Assembly (NCBI RefSeq): GCF_014696315.1
Contig: NZ_JACJPX010000010.1
Coordinates: 62,001-126,000 of the forward strand
Reading direction: 5' to 3'
Origin: Calothrix membranacea FACHB-236
GTDB taxonomy: Bacteria; Cyanobacteriota; Cyanobacteriia; Cyanobacteriales; Nostocaceae
Length of the DNA: 64,000 nucleotides
Shown: piece after piece, positions 36,768 through 47,032 of the stretch
How the letters are laid out: every line of letters starts with the position of its first letter
Numbering within the stretch: position 1 is the first letter of the stretch
The notes under the pieces: model-generated
The model's input: the letters and a program-made list of their open reading frames with translations, nothing else
Databases searched by the model: none
Told to the model about the DNA's origin: nothing
Made by a program: the position numbers and the translations under genes

Positions 36768-38170
36768 TATAGTTACTCTCGGCTTTTTTCCGTATAGCAC
36801 GCACCCAAAAGCAATATAGTTAATGATGAGAATTAGTTGATAAAATACATAAACTTTAATCACAAAAATAATAAAATTCACTGAAACTTAACACTGCATG
36901 GAAAGTTTTCTTTGTCAAGCCATATCTTTTATTCTCAGTAGTTAAGCATTGGCAAGTTTGTTAACTTCACCAATATTTCAACTACATAAGGTACAAATGT
37001 TTTGCTTTATTGAGTATCAGTAAATCTTGCCCCACTCAGAAATGTATTTGCTATCCTTGAATAGCAAAGCGCTATTTCATATCCGCGAAGGGATTTGTTC
37101 AGCAGCTGCAATATTCCTAGTTAACAAGAGAACTTACAAACTACTGTAGTAATGAGTATTAAAAATTACAAATATTTTACTTAAGTGGTTTTCCAAGTAG
37201 GTGTATAACCCCTTCTTTAAACTATTTAGCTTCAGTAGGAAAATTAATGTTCATTAGTAATGTCAAATCCTTTATGAATTGATTAAAATATCGTTGTATA
37301 CAATAGGAAAAGTTTGTCAAGTTTCATAGGGCTGAAATCTCAGCAGTGCGCTAACGTGTGAATAAGACCAAATTTATTTCAATCCCACTTGAAGTATCAG
37401 GCTGATTCGGCCATTACCTTAACTCCTCAGTTTAGGTATTTAGCACACAAAATGAAGATTACCCCCAGACAAACACCAGCATATTAGCTGTATCTACCTA
37501 GCGAGAACTCCCGACTTAGCTTCACGGATTTACGACTTTATGAAGGAAATGTAAAAATACGTGCGCTAAACCTTCTCGCTTGAGTTAATATAAAATGCGC
37601 TGTTTCTAAGTAATAAATGTTGTGCATTGTACTTGGAATCGTGCATGGGCAGGGATACTTAAGTATTAATGTAATGACAATGCCACTGCAATTCCAAAAA
37701 GTTTCAGAAAAGATTTAAGGGCATGACTACCATTTGGAAGTTCTTTTTGATAATAGTGGCTTTACCTGCCTTAAGGACTACAAGATTAACACACAAAAAG
37801 AGTGCAATTTCTGTGAAACAGGCTACAATCGGAACAGTCTTTACGGAAAAAATCTATCAACAGTTATGTTTATTTAACTGTAGTGGTAAATTTTTTTATC
37901 AAGACATGTCTTTTTTTAGACAAGTCAGTTAAAGGTAATATGCGCTAACAATTACGCATAGCCTTTACTAGTGTGAGTAAGTTAGCTACAACAGCGATTT
38001 CCACACTTAGTAATAAACTCTCCAATAGGAGATCTAAAATTTCCGAAAATATCTCAGGCGACCTGGCCAAAAAAATATTTTCGGTGGCAAACTAGCTCTT
38101 AATATCTTAATAAAAGAGCAATACACACATCTTGAGTAATTGATTCTGCAAGGAGCATGAGGAACGCGGC
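36768..38170. other. Long leader region of sigA, no supported gene
   Basis: About 1.4 kb without a credible gene before sigA. A rightward frame at 37723-37932 has no ribosome binding site and unlikely composition. Principal sigma genes of filamentous cyanobacteria can have several promoters, so a long regulated leader is plausible; I could not place promoters with confidence. Confidence 0.5.
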
Positions 38171-39343
38171 ATGAACCAGGCTAACAACGTACTCGAAAGC
38201 ATATATCAGCCTGACCTAGAAATAATGAATCAGCCTGAGCTCGAGTTAGAAGAACTCTTAATAGAAGATGAAGAGGACTTGCTGATAACTGATGATGGCG
38301 ACATTGATGATTTTTTAGAGCCTCAGTCTGATGAGGACGACGCAAAGTCTGGAAAAGCCGCTAAATCGCGTCGTCGGACACAAAGCAAGAAAAAGCACTA
38401 TACCGAAGATTCTATTCGCCTTTACTTGCAAGAAATTGGTCGAATTCGTCTGTTGCGGGCAGATGAAGAAATTGAATTGGCAAGGAAAATTGCCGATTTA
38501 CTGGAATTAGAAAGGATACGGGAAAGGCTTTCAGAACAGTTGGAACGCGATCCTCGCGATAGCGAATGGGCAGAAGCTGTGCAACTACCATTGCCAGCAT
38601 TTCGCTACCGCTTGCATGTTGGTCGCAGGGCAAAAGATAAGATGGTGCAATCTAACCTCCGCCTTGTAGTTTCAATTGCCAAGAAATACATGAATCGTGG
38701 CTTATCCTTCCAAGATTTAATTCAAGAAGGTAGCCTAGGCTTGATTCGCGCTGCAGAAAAATTTGACCATGAAAAAGGTTATAAGTTTTCTACCTACGCT
38801 ACATGGTGGATTCGTCAAGCAATTACCAGAGCGATCGCCGATCAATCCCGCACTATCCGTCTTCCAGTTCACCTCTACGAAACCATCTCCCGCATCAAGA
38901 AAACCACTAAGCTACTTTCTCAAGAAATGGGTCGCAAACCAACTGAAGAAGAAATTGCGACTCGCATGGAAATGACAATTGAGAAGCTACGGTTTATTGC
39001 TAAATCTGCCCAATTGCCTATTTCTTTAGAAACACCTATTGGGAAAGAAGAAGACTCCCGCCTAGGCGATTTTATTGAATCCGATGGCGAAACTCCAGAA
39101 GACCAAGTTTCTAAAAATCTGCTGAGAGAAGATTTAGAAAAAGTCCTAGACAGCCTCAGCCCTCGCGAAAGAGATGTTCTAAGATTACGTTACGGTTTGG
39201 ATGATGGCCGCATGAAAACCCTAGAGGAAATTGGCCAAATTTTCAATGTGACTCGCGAACGCATTCGTCAAATTGAGGCGAAAGCACTCCGCAAGTTACG
39301 CCACCCAAATCGCAATAGTGTTCTTAAAGAATATATCCGTTAG
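38171..39343 (+). CDS. sigA: Principal RNA polymerase sigma factor SigA (RpoD)
   Basis: The 390-residue product begins [15 protein letters not shown] and has an acidic region (about 25-60), then region 1.2 ([16 protein letters not shown]), region 2 ([38 protein letters not shown] and [15 protein letters not shown]), region 3 and region 4 ([47 protein letters not shown]). The length and motifs match the housekeeping group 1 sigma factor of Anabaena/Nostoc. It directs RNA polymerase to vegetative promoters. A symmetric terminator follows at 39408. Confidence 0.95.
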   Translation: MNQANNVLESIYQPDLEIMNQPELELEELLIEDEEDLLITDDGDIDDFLEPQSDEDDAKSGKAAKSRRRTQSKKKHYTEDSIRLYLQEIGRIRLLRADEEIELARKIADLLELERIRERLSEQLERDPRDSEWAEAVQLPLPAFRYRLHVGRRAKDKMVQSNLRLVVSIAKKYMNRGLSFQDLIQEGSLGLIRAAEKFDHEKGYKFSTYATWWIRQAITRAIADQSRTIRLPVHLYETISRIKKTTKLLSQEMGRKPTEEEIATRMEMTIEKLRFIAKSAQLPISLETPIGKEEDSRLGDFIESDGETPEDQVSKNLLREDLEKVLDSLSPRERDVLRLRYGLDDGRMKTLEEIGQIFNVTRERIRQIEAKALRKLRHPNRNSVLKEYIR

Positions 39344-39407
39344 TGATTAACTATCAGTTCTTAGTCATTAGCTTTTAACAAATGACTAATGACCAAGGAC
39401 AAGGAAC

Positions 39408-39443
39408 AAAAAACCTGGGAATGTATACATTCCCAGGTTTTTT
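39408..39443. terminator. Bidirectional terminator, perfect 36-bp palindrome
   Basis: Six A, ACCTGGGAATGTATACATTC-type dyad, then six T: every base from 39408 to 39443 matches its reverse complement. It lies between the convergent sigA and HLIP genes and can stop both. Confidence 0.9.
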
Positions 39444-39494
39444 ATTTATACCTAATTTTGTATTTTAAGATTGATAGCAAATTAAAGATTGGTA

Positions 39495-39677
39495 TTAGAG
39501 AATACCCCAGAAGTGGAGAAAGCCTTTACCAGAGAAAAGCTCAATTAAAGCTGCTGCTAAAAAGCCAATCATTGCTAAACGGCCGTTCCAGATTTCTGCT
39601 TGCGGGGTAAAGCCCCAACGCCAAGAATTGCGATCTTCAACTACAGGCGCAGAGAAGGTTTTGGTTGCGTTTGTCAT
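39495..39677 (-). CDS. High light-inducible protein (one-helix CAB-like)
   Basis: A 60-residue protein with the chlorophyll-binding helix signature E28-x2-N31-G-R33-LAMIGF followed by hydrophobic residues and a short tail ending FWGIL. Such proteins sit in the thylakoid membrane, bind chlorophyll and carotenoid, and protect photosystem II assembly under excess light. It stands alone with its own 525-bp upstream region, convergent to sigA. Confidence 0.93.
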   Translation of the reverse strand: MTNATKTFSAPVVEDRNSWRWGFTPQAEIWNGRLAMIGFLAAALIELFSGKGFLHFWGIL

Positions 39678-40202
39678 GGTAGGTACTCCAAAGAGACTTT
39701 AATAAGATTTATGGGGTTATGTAAACTAATATAACAATGATTTTCATAATTGCAAGGATGTGTTTGTAGTTTTATTGCTAAAACTTGACGCAGAAAACAC
39801 TAACTGATAACCAAAGACCAAAATCTCTATCTTGAGAGGTAGGAGCAGATTTGATCTGTTGGCAAGAAGAGAACGTAATTATACTCAGATAAATTTTAAA
39901 AATTGCCTTTCCTCAAGCCAGAGGCTGAATTAGATGGCTTTGCTGCGAGTAAAGCGATAATTTATTGAAATAGTTTTGCAACTATTCTACCTGGATTGCT
40001 GAGATTGCTCAATTTGAAAAAATTATGACAATTCAGGTACTAGCTATAAAGACTTTATATTTCACGTCTCTATCAAGTACCTGGCACATTTTTTGCCAAT
40101 TTACTATTAGTCTGATTCTCAGAAATATTAATATTTGTTCACATTTATAATGTGAGAAATGCGAACAAACCTGCGATCGCACAATATGTTATGCTTTGTT
40201 GA
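39678..40202. other. Intergenic region between HLIP and the GyrA/ParC gene
   Basis: About 525 bp, AT-rich, upstream of the HLIP gene and downstream of the topoisomerase gene. No gene, repeat array or clear terminator was recognised apart from a weak CAGAT-TTG-ATCTG hairpin near 39847. Confidence 0.4.
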
Positions 40203-42719
40203 CTAACGTACTTCCACAACGCTGATAATTTTCTCATCGCGGTTGAGTTGAAGGATGCTTTCGCCTTTGCTATCTCTATCGGCAAAAGGTACTGTTTCTA
40301 GAGGTAGTCGCACCAATCGGTCTTTATTTGTAAGTAACGCTATCTCAGAAGAGGCGATCGCCACCAACATTGCGGCTAAGTTGTCGGTTTTGTTAGTGAA
40401 CTTCAGCGCTTGCGTGCCTAAATCACCACGATTAGCAGCTTTTAATTGGTTAGCAGTTAGGCGCTTGGCATAACCTTCTTGAGTAACCAGCAATAACTCT
40501 TCTTGTCCACTCACAACACCACAGCCCACCATTTGCTGTTGTCTTAACATACGTAATGCTTGTAATCCCATAGCAGCACGTCCCATAATGGGCAATTGTT
40601 CATCATTTACAGCAAATCGCAACAGCCGTCCGCTGGAACTAGCAACAATCAGATGTTTACCTGTAGTAATGAATTGGCTATATAACAATTCATCATCATC
40701 TTTGAGTTTTAAAATTGTTACCCGACGAGTGAGGTTGGTTAATTCTTCCAAAGACAGGCGCTTAATTCGACCCTGCTTTGTCAGGAGAATCATCTGAGTA
40801 TTGCCCACATTTTCTGGTAAAAACAAGCGATTGATCACGGCTTCTTGATTACCTTGAGCCGTATTCGAGAGCAGGGTAATCAGTGGTGTACCCTTGGGAG
40901 AACGCCCTGTCACTGCAGGGATATCGCCAACTCTGACTGGATAAACTTTTGCACCGCTAGTGAGTACCAATAACTCTTTATCCGTATCAGTTGACGCAGT
41001 TTGGATAATAAAGTCGTTATCATTGAGACCATTTTCTGTTTTCGGTTTTTTACCGTTAACTGAAATCCGGCGGACATATCCCCGGTGAGTAAATTCTAAA
41101 ATTGCTTCTTCTGCGGGGACTTCTGATTTGAGATTTTCCGAGATAAGTTTGGGATTTTCAGCGTCGCGATCGCCATTTTTTCTCTGAGTCTCACCTGGTT
41201 TTTTGATGTCCTCTGCGCTCAGGTTGACTAACTTAGTCCGACGGGGATCGCTGTATTTCCGCTTGAGCGATCGCAAATCTTTTTTCAATGCCTTGAGTAA
41301 TTCTTTACGATCGCTGAGTAAGATGCGTAATAAATTTATTTGCTGTGTGAGTTGCTCAAACTCCTGTTGTAAATTCTGCTGTTCTAAACTTGTTAAGCGA
41401 CGCAATGGCATAGCTAAGATTGCATCTGCTTGGACTTCACTTAAATTTAGTTGACTGCATAGAGTAATTTTAGCGGTGCTACCGTCGGGAGCTTGGCGCA
41501 AAATTTCAATTACCGTATCAACATTTGATAAAGCTAAGAGTAAGCCTTCTACCAAATGCAACCGGCTTTCAGCTTTCCCCAACTCGTAGCTATAACGGCG
41601 GGAGAGTGTCTGCTCGCGGAAACTTAAAAATTCCAGCAACAACTGACGCAAGCTTAACTGGCGAGGTTGTCCGTCTACTAAAGCTAAGAGAATCGCCCCA
41701 AAGTTAGTTTGTAAGGCTGTTTGGTGATACAAATGCTGGAGAATTTCTTGGGGATTAATATCACGTTTGAGTTCAATTACCACACGCATACCTTCGCGAT
41801 CGCTCTCGTCGCGAATATCAGAAATGCCTTGCAAACGCCCTTGATTCACCAATTCTGCGACTTTTTCAATCCAGGCGGCTTTATTTACTTGATAAGGCAG
41901 TTCTGTGATGATAATTGCTGTCCGTCGCTTGCTTCCCCTGGCGGGTGCGATTTCTTCTAGTTGCGCCACACCCCGCAATACAATCCCACCTTTACCTGTG
42001 GTGTAGGCTTCCCGAATTCCGGTTGAACCAATAATTTCTCCACCTGTGGGAAAATCTGGCCCTGGAATTAACTCAAATAATTTGTCATCCGATAAATCTG
42101 GCTGATCGATTAAGGCGATTAATCCATCAACTATTTCTCCTAAATTGTGTGGCGGAATATTCGTCGCCATCCCCACCGCAATTCCAGAGCAGCCATTAAG
42201 TAATAGGAATGGTAACTGTGCAGGTAATACTGTGGGTTCTTGTTGAGAATTATCGAAATTACCGATAAATTCCACAGTTTCATCGCCAATTTCCGTCAGC
42301 ATTCCCTCATGGCCAATTGCTGCGAGGCGTGTTTCTGTGTAACGCATCGCTGCTGGCGGGTCGTTATCAACGCTGCCAAAGTTACCATGTCCGGCTAGCA
42401 AGGGATAGCGGCTGGAAAAATCCTGTACTAACCTAACTAAGGCATCATAAACTGATTGGTCACCGTGGGGATGGTATTTACCAAGCACATCCCCCACCAC
42501 ACGGGCACATTTCCGATATGGTCTATCTGGTGTCAAACCTAGTTCGTGCATCGCATACAAAATCCGGCGATGTACTGGCTTTAAGCCATCACGCACATCT
42601 GGCAACGCTCTCCCGACAATTACGCTCATGGCATATTCGAGGTAAGACCGTTGCATCTCTGTGTGCAGGGCTGTTGTGATTACCTGTCCCGTGGAGAGAA
42701 GGTTTAACTGTTTTGCCAT
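40203..42719 (-). CDS. Type II topoisomerase A subunit, ParC-like (no GyrA box)
   Basis: An 838-residue GyrA/ParC family protein. The catalytic region shows [49 protein letters not shown] and the catalytic tyrosine Y127 in MRYTE. The coiled-coil and C-terminal beta-pinwheel are present, the latter with an inserted charged linker (about 510-555). The canonical GyrA box (QRRGGKG) is missing from the first blade, where [13 protein letters not shown] is found. Without that box supercoiling is lost in gyrases studied, so a decatenase (topoisomerase IV) role is more likely. The quinolone-determining Ser83 position holds Gln 88. Cyanobacteria usually carry two A-type subunits, and this may be the ParC-like one. 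Confidence 0.85.
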   Translation of the reverse strand: MAKQLNLLSTGQVITTALHTEMQRSYLEYAMSVIVGRALPDVRDGLKPVHRRILYAMHELGLTPDRPYRKCARVVGDVLGKYHPHGDQSVYDALVRLVQDFSSRYPLLAGHGNFGSVDNDPPAAMRYTETRLAAIGHEGMLTEIGDETVEFIGNFDNSQQEPTVLPAQLPFLLLNGCSGIAVGMATNIPPHNLGEIVDGLIALIDQPDLSDDKLFELIPGPDFPTGGEIIGSTGIREAYTTGKGGIVLRGVAQLEEIAPARGSKRRTAIIITELPYQVNKAAWIEKVAELVNQGRLQGISDIRDESDREGMRVVIELKRDINPQEILQHLYHQTALQTNFGAILLALVDGQPRQLSLRQLLLEFLSFREQTLSRRYSYELGKAESRLHLVEGLLLALSNVDTVIEILRQAPDGSTAKITLCSQLNLSEVQADAILAMPLRRLTSLEQQNLQQEFEQLTQQINLLRILLSDRKELLKALKKDLRSLKRKYSDPRRTKLVNLSAEDIKKPGETQRKNGDRDAENPKLISENLKSEVPAEEAILEFTHRGYVRRISVNGKKPKTENGLNDNDFIIQTASTDTDKELLVLTSGAKVYPVRVGDIPAVTGRSPKGTPLITLLSNTAQGNQEAVINRLFLPENVGNTQMILLTKQGRIKRLSLEELTNLTRRVTILKLKDDDELLYSQFITTGKHLIVASSSGRLLRFAVNDEQLPIMGRAAMGLQALRMLRQQQMVGCGVVSGQEELLLVTQEGYAKRLTANQLKAANRGDLGTQALKFTNKTDNLAAMLVAIASSEIALLTNKDRLVRLPLETVPFADRDSKGESILQLNRDEKIISVVEVR

Positions 42720-42945
42720 GAGCTTTTTCCCTGAAATTTAATTACACAAAAGTCGCTGGAAACTAACGCTGCAACAACCACAGCATAACGGATGAAAAGC
42801 AATTTATAACCAAATATTGTTAGTCAAATGATAAGAAGCAGTAGTATTATCCTTGATGACGGGGATACACACTGAAGATTAAAAAGGAGGCAGACAACTG
42901 TTTTTCCAGATGTTCATCCCCCCAATTCCTATAATTTAAGTTCTC

Positions 42946-43344
42946 ATGAAAACTGTTTTGATTGTAGAAGACGATCTCATTAATGCTCGCGTTTTTTCTA
43001 AAATTTTGACCAAGCGCGGGGGCTTAGATGTTAAGCATACAGAAAATGTGGAAGAGGTAATAAAAATTGCCCAATCTGGAGATGCAGACCTGATTTTAAT
43101 GGATGTTTCTTTGTCTCGGAGTGTTTACCAGGGCAAGTCTGTTGATGGTATCAAAATTACACAAATGTTAAAATCTGATCCGCAAACAGCAAACTTACCT
43201 GTGATTCTGGTGACTGCTCACGCTATGGAAGGCGATCGCGAGAACTTCTTAAAACAAAGCGGTGCTGATGGCTACATTTCTAAGCCTGTTGTTGACCATC
43301 AACTTTTTGTTGACCAGATACTGGCGCTTTTACCGAAAGACTAG
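42946..43344 (+). CDS. Stand-alone CheY-like response regulator
   Basis: A 132-residue receiver domain with the acidic pair D9/D10 (VEDD), phospho-acceptor D53 (LILMDVS), T90 (VILVTAH) and K113 (YISKPV) all intact. There is no output domain, so it passes phosphate or acts by protein binding. The loop after D53 is longer than usual (SLSRSVYQGKSVDG), as in a subset of cyanobacterial receivers. No kinase gene is adjacent; the cognate kinase is unknown. The leader has AAAGGAGG about 60 bp before the ATG, too far to be the ribosome binding site. Confidence 0.9.
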   Translation: MKTVLIVEDDLINARVFSKILTKRGGLDVKHTENVEEVIKIAQSGDADLILMDVSLSRSVYQGKSVDGIKITQMLKSDPQTANLPVILVTAHAMEGDRENFLKQSGADGYISKPVVDHQLFVDQILALLPKD

Positions 43345-43570
43345 CACTACTACGCGGCATTCAAAAAACTCTGATTTCAGGCTTTTGGGCTGTTTTTAAT
43401 GGTTTAGATCCGCATTGGCAGTACTTGTACTCTAGAATTGGTGACTTGTTCAGAAAAGCGCTACCTGCTATTAAACAGTATATATGTACTATGAAATGGC
43501 ATCATTAGGCAAGTAGTAAGAGGTAATGGGTAAAAGCGGCTCCAATTACCAATTGCCCATTAGTCCTTTT

Positions 43571-44548
43571 CTATTGAGGTTCTTGGCTGGAATTTAATGG
43601 GCTTTCCCGCTGCTGGAGGGCTGCTTGAATCCTCGGTAATTCGAGGAACTTTTTGGTATCAGATAGTAGACGTTCACCCCAAAGATTTTGCTTGAGGAAA
43701 TCCAAATCACCATAGCGTTGGTCAATGCGGAGTGCAGCTTCTCCCATTGCCAAACCTTGTTGGCGATCGCCTTTAGTATATAGAGCTACTGCTAGCGCTA
43801 GTAAAGGTTCTGCGGCTTGTTTATCTAAAGATACAGCCCTTTGCCATTGTTTAATGGCATTTTGGGTATCACCTTGTTCGTATTGAATTAAGCCAGTGTT
43901 GTTAATTGCTGGCCAGAATTTCTGATCGAAGGAAACCGCTTTATTATATTGGGCGATCGCATCAGGTAAGCGACCCATCATGTAATAAGCATTACCCAAA
44001 TCAAACAAAGCGTCTGCATCTTTAGGTTTTAACTTCAAACCAGCTTGGTAATTAGCAACAGCTAACTGATATTTTTGCTGCTGAAAATTTGCCGAACCCA
44101 TTGCAAATAACACGTCGGCATTTTTGGGATTGAGAGTTTGAGCCTTTTTTAGGGCTGCGAGTGCAGCGTCAAACTCTTTGTTTTGCAGATGCAACCCACC
44201 CAATAGAAACCAAACTTTATCATTTTTTGGAGCTAGTTGACTAGCCAAGCGAGCTCGTGGCAAAGCCAAATCAAACTGTTGAAACTGACTCAGTTGTGCC
44301 GCTTCTTGTGCCAAACTCAAACCTTGTTTTTCCAATTTGCTGGCATCTAGTTGCAGTGTATGAGGTAGTAGTGCCTGTGCGTGCGCTGCTTTTGGCATAC
44401 CCCACAAACTACAGACTACCAGAAGAGACATTAATCCAAAATTTTTACGCACACTCTTACCGCCTTTTACCCATAAATCAAAGAATCTTTCAGCTAGCTT
44501 AAACGATCTGCGCTCTAGACGAAAAGCAAATTTTGTCCTTAAAGTCAA
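43571..44548 (-). CDS. TPR protein with N-terminal signal/anchor
   Basis: A 325-residue protein. A basic N-terminus leads to a hydrophobic segment (FGLMSLLVVCSLWGMPKAAHA, with an AxA-type cleavage site), so it is exported or anchored. At least six TPR units follow (AALKKAQTLNPKNADVLFAMG, AVANYQAGLKLKPKDADALFDLG, AIAQYNKAVSFDQKFWPAINN, AIKQWQRAVSLDKQAAEPLL). A GTG at V33 is an alternative start that would place the signal at the very N-terminus. It likely serves as a periplasmic or lumenal scaffold. A 16-bp-stem hairpin lies just upstream (44653-44705). Confidence 0.8.
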   Translation of the reverse strand: MTLRTKFAFRLERRSFKLAERFFDLWVKGGKSVRKNFGLMSLLVVCSLWGMPKAAHAQALLPHTLQLDASKLEKQGLSLAQEAAQLSQFQQFDLALPRARLASQLAPKNDKVWFLLGGLHLQNKEFDAALAALKKAQTLNPKNADVLFAMGSANFQQQKYQLAVANYQAGLKLKPKDADALFDLGNAYYMMGRLPDAIAQYNKAVSFDQKFWPAINNTGLIQYEQGDTQNAIKQWQRAVSLDKQAAEPLLALAVALYTKGDRQQGLAMGEAALRIDQRYGDLDFLKQNLWGERLLSDTKKFLELPRIQAALQQRESPLNSSQEPQ

Positions 44549-44652
44549 CGAGGCTTTGACTGTTGGTAGATATTCGTAGCCTCAGACGAGCAACTAGACA
44601 ATCTTTCAAAGGTATATCTAGGAAGAATTCCACCTGAATTTGAGCATATATT

Positions 44653-44705
44653 AACAAGGGAACAGAAAATAGGAAATCCTGTTCCCTACTTTCTGTTCCC
44701 TTGTT
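44653..44705. terminator. Large hairpin between two leftward genes
   Basis: AACAAGGGAACAGAAA (44653-44668) pairs perfectly with TTTCTGTTCCCTTGTT (44690-44705); GTTCCC also repeats inside the loop. It follows the stop of the leftward orphan membrane protein by 26 bp and is probably its terminator, though no long T-run is present on the minus strand. Confidence 0.55.
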
Positions 44706-44730
44706 GAAGAGGGAAGATATTCTAATATAC

Positions 44731-45648
44731 CTATTTTTCTAACAGAGATAAGATGCGATCGCTCAATGCCCAACGATTAGAATTAGGCCTAATCCAGCAT
44801 TTTTCTGCTTCATTGAAATTGCGTTGATGTATCAGCGCCGACAGCAAGTCTTTTTTCTGCTGTTCGTTGAGTTGGGATACCATCTTTTCTACTGCGCGCA
44901 ATGCACAGGTCTGCTCAAAGGCTGTTTCTGAGTTATTAATAATACTTAGCACTGCATAAAAATAATTTGCATCTCCCGACCATTCCGTTATGGAAAGTCC
45001 TAGCAATCGCTTACCTTGGTCGTTAGATTTGAGGAGATTATTTACTTCTGATGCAGAAAAATTCACTTCCGGAGCTAGCGCCCGCATTCGTCCTGCAATA
45101 GACTCCATTTCAAATGTGCGTTTTGCTCCCGATGGTAGGGAACTTCTGAGTTCCTTATAGCGTTGACTTAAACGCTCAATTTGTTGCCTGGCTTCCGACC
45201 CAGGAACCGTGGATGCGTAGGCTTTTTGCCATTCATGACGTATTTGCCGCATTTCTAGCTGCTGTTGTGGCGGCGCAACATCTTCTGCTAGCTTGGTCTG
45301 CTCAATCAAAAAGCCTAAGGTATCTCCCGTTAGTGACTGTAGCATTGGCATCATGCTAGAGCCAGTAATTTCCCCTGCTGGTGTCTTCACGGCTCCGCCA
45401 GTTAAAGCAAATATCTTGAGGATAGAAGGTAACCAAGTTAGAGCTAAAAAAATAGCTGTTGTATTTGTGACTTGAAATTTAAAGGTTAATTTTTCGCCAC
45501 CATTGACTTGAAAGGTGCTGAGAAGAATAAAAATACTACTAATAATTAACCAATTTTTCGGGATGTGAATAATTCGCTTTAGTAGCCAATCTACGGCTTC
45601 CCGAGAAATCTGGTTGTTACCAGGCTCTTTATCTAATTTGCTATTCAT
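44731..45648 (-). CDS. Membrane-anchored protein of unknown function
   Basis: I do not recognise this 305-residue protein. Two hydrophobic segments near the N-terminus (WLIISSIFILLSTFQV and TTAIFLALTWLPSILKIFAL) are followed by a glycine-rich turn (TGGAVKTPAGEITGSSMM), a long charged helical stretch (about 110-185, LEMRQIRHEWQKAYAST...RLSQRYKELRSSLP) and a C-terminal helical domain with HEAT-like spacing (RLLGLSITEWSGDANYFYAVLSIINNSETAFEQTCALRAVEKMV). The ending RNFNEAEKCWIRPNSNRWALSDRILSLL has no known motif to my eye. It lies just downstream of the RES-Xre pair on the same strand, so it may belong to that accessory region. Confidence 0.55.
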   Translation of the reverse strand: MNSKLDKEPGNNQISREAVDWLLKRIIHIPKNWLIISSIFILLSTFQVNGGEKLTFKFQVTNTTAIFLALTWLPSILKIFALTGGAVKTPAGEITGSSMMPMLQSLTGDTLGFLIEQTKLAEDVAPPQQQLEMRQIRHEWQKAYASTVPGSEARQQIERLSQRYKELRSSLPSGAKRTFEMESIAGRMRALAPEVNFSASEVNNLLKSNDQGKRLLGLSITEWSGDANYFYAVLSIINNSETAFEQTCALRAVEKMVSQLNEQQKKDLLSALIHQRNFNEAEKCWIRPNSNRWALSDRILSLLEK

Positions 45649-45815
45649 ATTCTTATAGGGCAGTGCAATTAAACATAATTGGCAAGGGGTGTCATTTGTT
45701 ATTGGTCATTTGTCGTTTGTCATTTGTAAGCATTCAGTTAATGATAGCGACATATAACTTTTCGTAAAGGGCAAGGTTTCCGCGCCCCTAAAGTAGCATT
45801 CTGGTCTAACTTCCT

Positions 45816-45854
45816 CAATTACCAATTACCAATTACCAATTACCAATTACCAAT
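45816..45854. repeat. STRR heptamer array (CAATTAC)n overlapping the end of the RES gene
   Basis: About 5.6 copies of CAATTAC. The stop codon (TAA) and last Trp codon of the leftward RES gene lie within the array, so the array has supplied the end of the reading frame. Confidence 0.9.
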
Positions 45855-46509
45855 ACGGAATTACTTCTAAATTATTCTCTTCCGCCGCTTTTAAAATAGG
45901 CCCGCGTAATAACTCGTGTTTTAGTGGCAATACATTGCCTGAACTACAACTAAAGAAATGTTCTGCACGCTCATAAATAGCGATCGCATCTTCATTGTTA
46001 TGAGCATTGCAATAAATTAACCCGTGAATTTGGGAGTAAATTTCTGGCTGCTCATAAAAATAACGTGACCAAGCTTGGCTAAGACCACGCTTTTCTGTCT
46101 TGGCGAGAGTAGCTTCATTTGCACCAGCGCGCATAGCACCATTTCCGCGCAAATCCAGTAATTTTAAATTTCTTGTCGCAGTAACAATCGCAATTAACTG
46201 GTCAGTAATTTCAATACAACCAATATCACCAAAAACTTCCACTAGACAACTCGAAAGTTTTGGGGCAATGTAGTATATACCGCGTTCCTGGTCATTGGCT
46301 GGTTGGTAGTCCAATGGCTCGTAGGACAAACTGGGAAAATTGCCGCGATGATGATCGAAGCGAAAAAGTGGCCCCCACTCCCGAAAAGTCAGCGCAGTCG
46401 TGCCAAAGTCTGTGCGGAAAATCCGAAAAAATTCCGTACCCTTCTTTAAGATATGAAATTTAGGTGTTGGCCTGCCAAAGCTAGGTGGCGGGACAATGAG
46501 TTTGACCAC
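45847..46509 (-). CDS. RES-domain toxin of a RES-Xre toxin-antitoxin system
   Basis: GTG 46509 has AGGAG 9 nt upstream. The 220-residue protein has the RES family pattern: an Arg in FFRIFRTDFG, GIYYIAPKLSSCLVEVFGD with the conserved Glu (E91), and the C-terminal HGLIYCNAHNNEDAIAIYERA piece with later Ser residues. RES toxins of the ParT/MbcT group degrade NAD or ADP-ribosylate targets; which applies here cannot be told. The matching antitoxin-like gene is upstream on the same strand but separated by 523 bp, unusual for these operons. The last codons come from a repeat array, so the C-terminus may be altered. Confidence 0.85.
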   Translation of the reverse strand: MVKLIVPPPSFGRPTPKFHILKKGTEFFRIFRTDFGTTALTFREWGPLFRFDHHRGNFPSLSYEPLDYQPANDQERGIYYIAPKLSSCLVEVFGDIGCIEITDQLIAIVTATRNLKLLDLRGNGAMRAGANEATLAKTEKRGLSQAWSRYFYEQPEIYSQIHGLIYCNAHNNEDAIAIYERAEHFFSCSSGNVLPLKHELLRGPILKAAEENNLEVIPYW

Positions 46510-47032
46510 CTTGATTACTCCTCATCTAGTGACTGACAAAATGGGAATACTTGACCGCAAAAGTATAAAGGATGAAAGATGAAACAACAATAAAAGTTTG
46601 CTCTGATTCGCTGGGATTTATCCATTAAGAAAATCAAAGCAAACCTACCACCGTTGCGAGCCGCCTTTGATTTATAGGGTTTACTTCATCTTTTATGCTT
46701 TATACTTCTCCTGTCGGAGACACTGAGCAAACAGCCTTCAATTGAAGTCGCAGATTTTTGCTGCCTCTGTAAACTAGTACATTAAAACTACATCTACACA
46801 AAAATTCAAAAGTCGGCTACGTATTTCCGGACATTTTTATCTATTCAAGTGTAGTCTGTGTAACTTTTGCCAGCCACTCAGATGATTTTTTGGCAAGATT
46901 TATACTTATAAGCTGAGAAAGCAAACACGGAGCTAGAGATAGCAAAGACGCGGGGAATTTTCATTCTCCACGTCAAAGCGTCTCAACTGCTCCGCGTTGA
47001 TTCTGATTGATCATTTTTTGATTGCAATCCGA
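46510..47032. other. 523-bp spacer between antitoxin and toxin genes
   Basis: No gene is supported in either strand. It contains AT-rich sequence and near-dyads around CGCGGGGAATTTT at 46950, but no recognised element or transposon end. Its length is the anomaly, since RES and Xre genes are normally adjacent or overlapping. Confidence 0.45.

Noticed and set aside
37723-37932. Rightward frame of 69 codons before sigA
   Set aside because: No Shine-Dalgarno, Lys/Phe-rich low-complexity content; more likely leader DNA.
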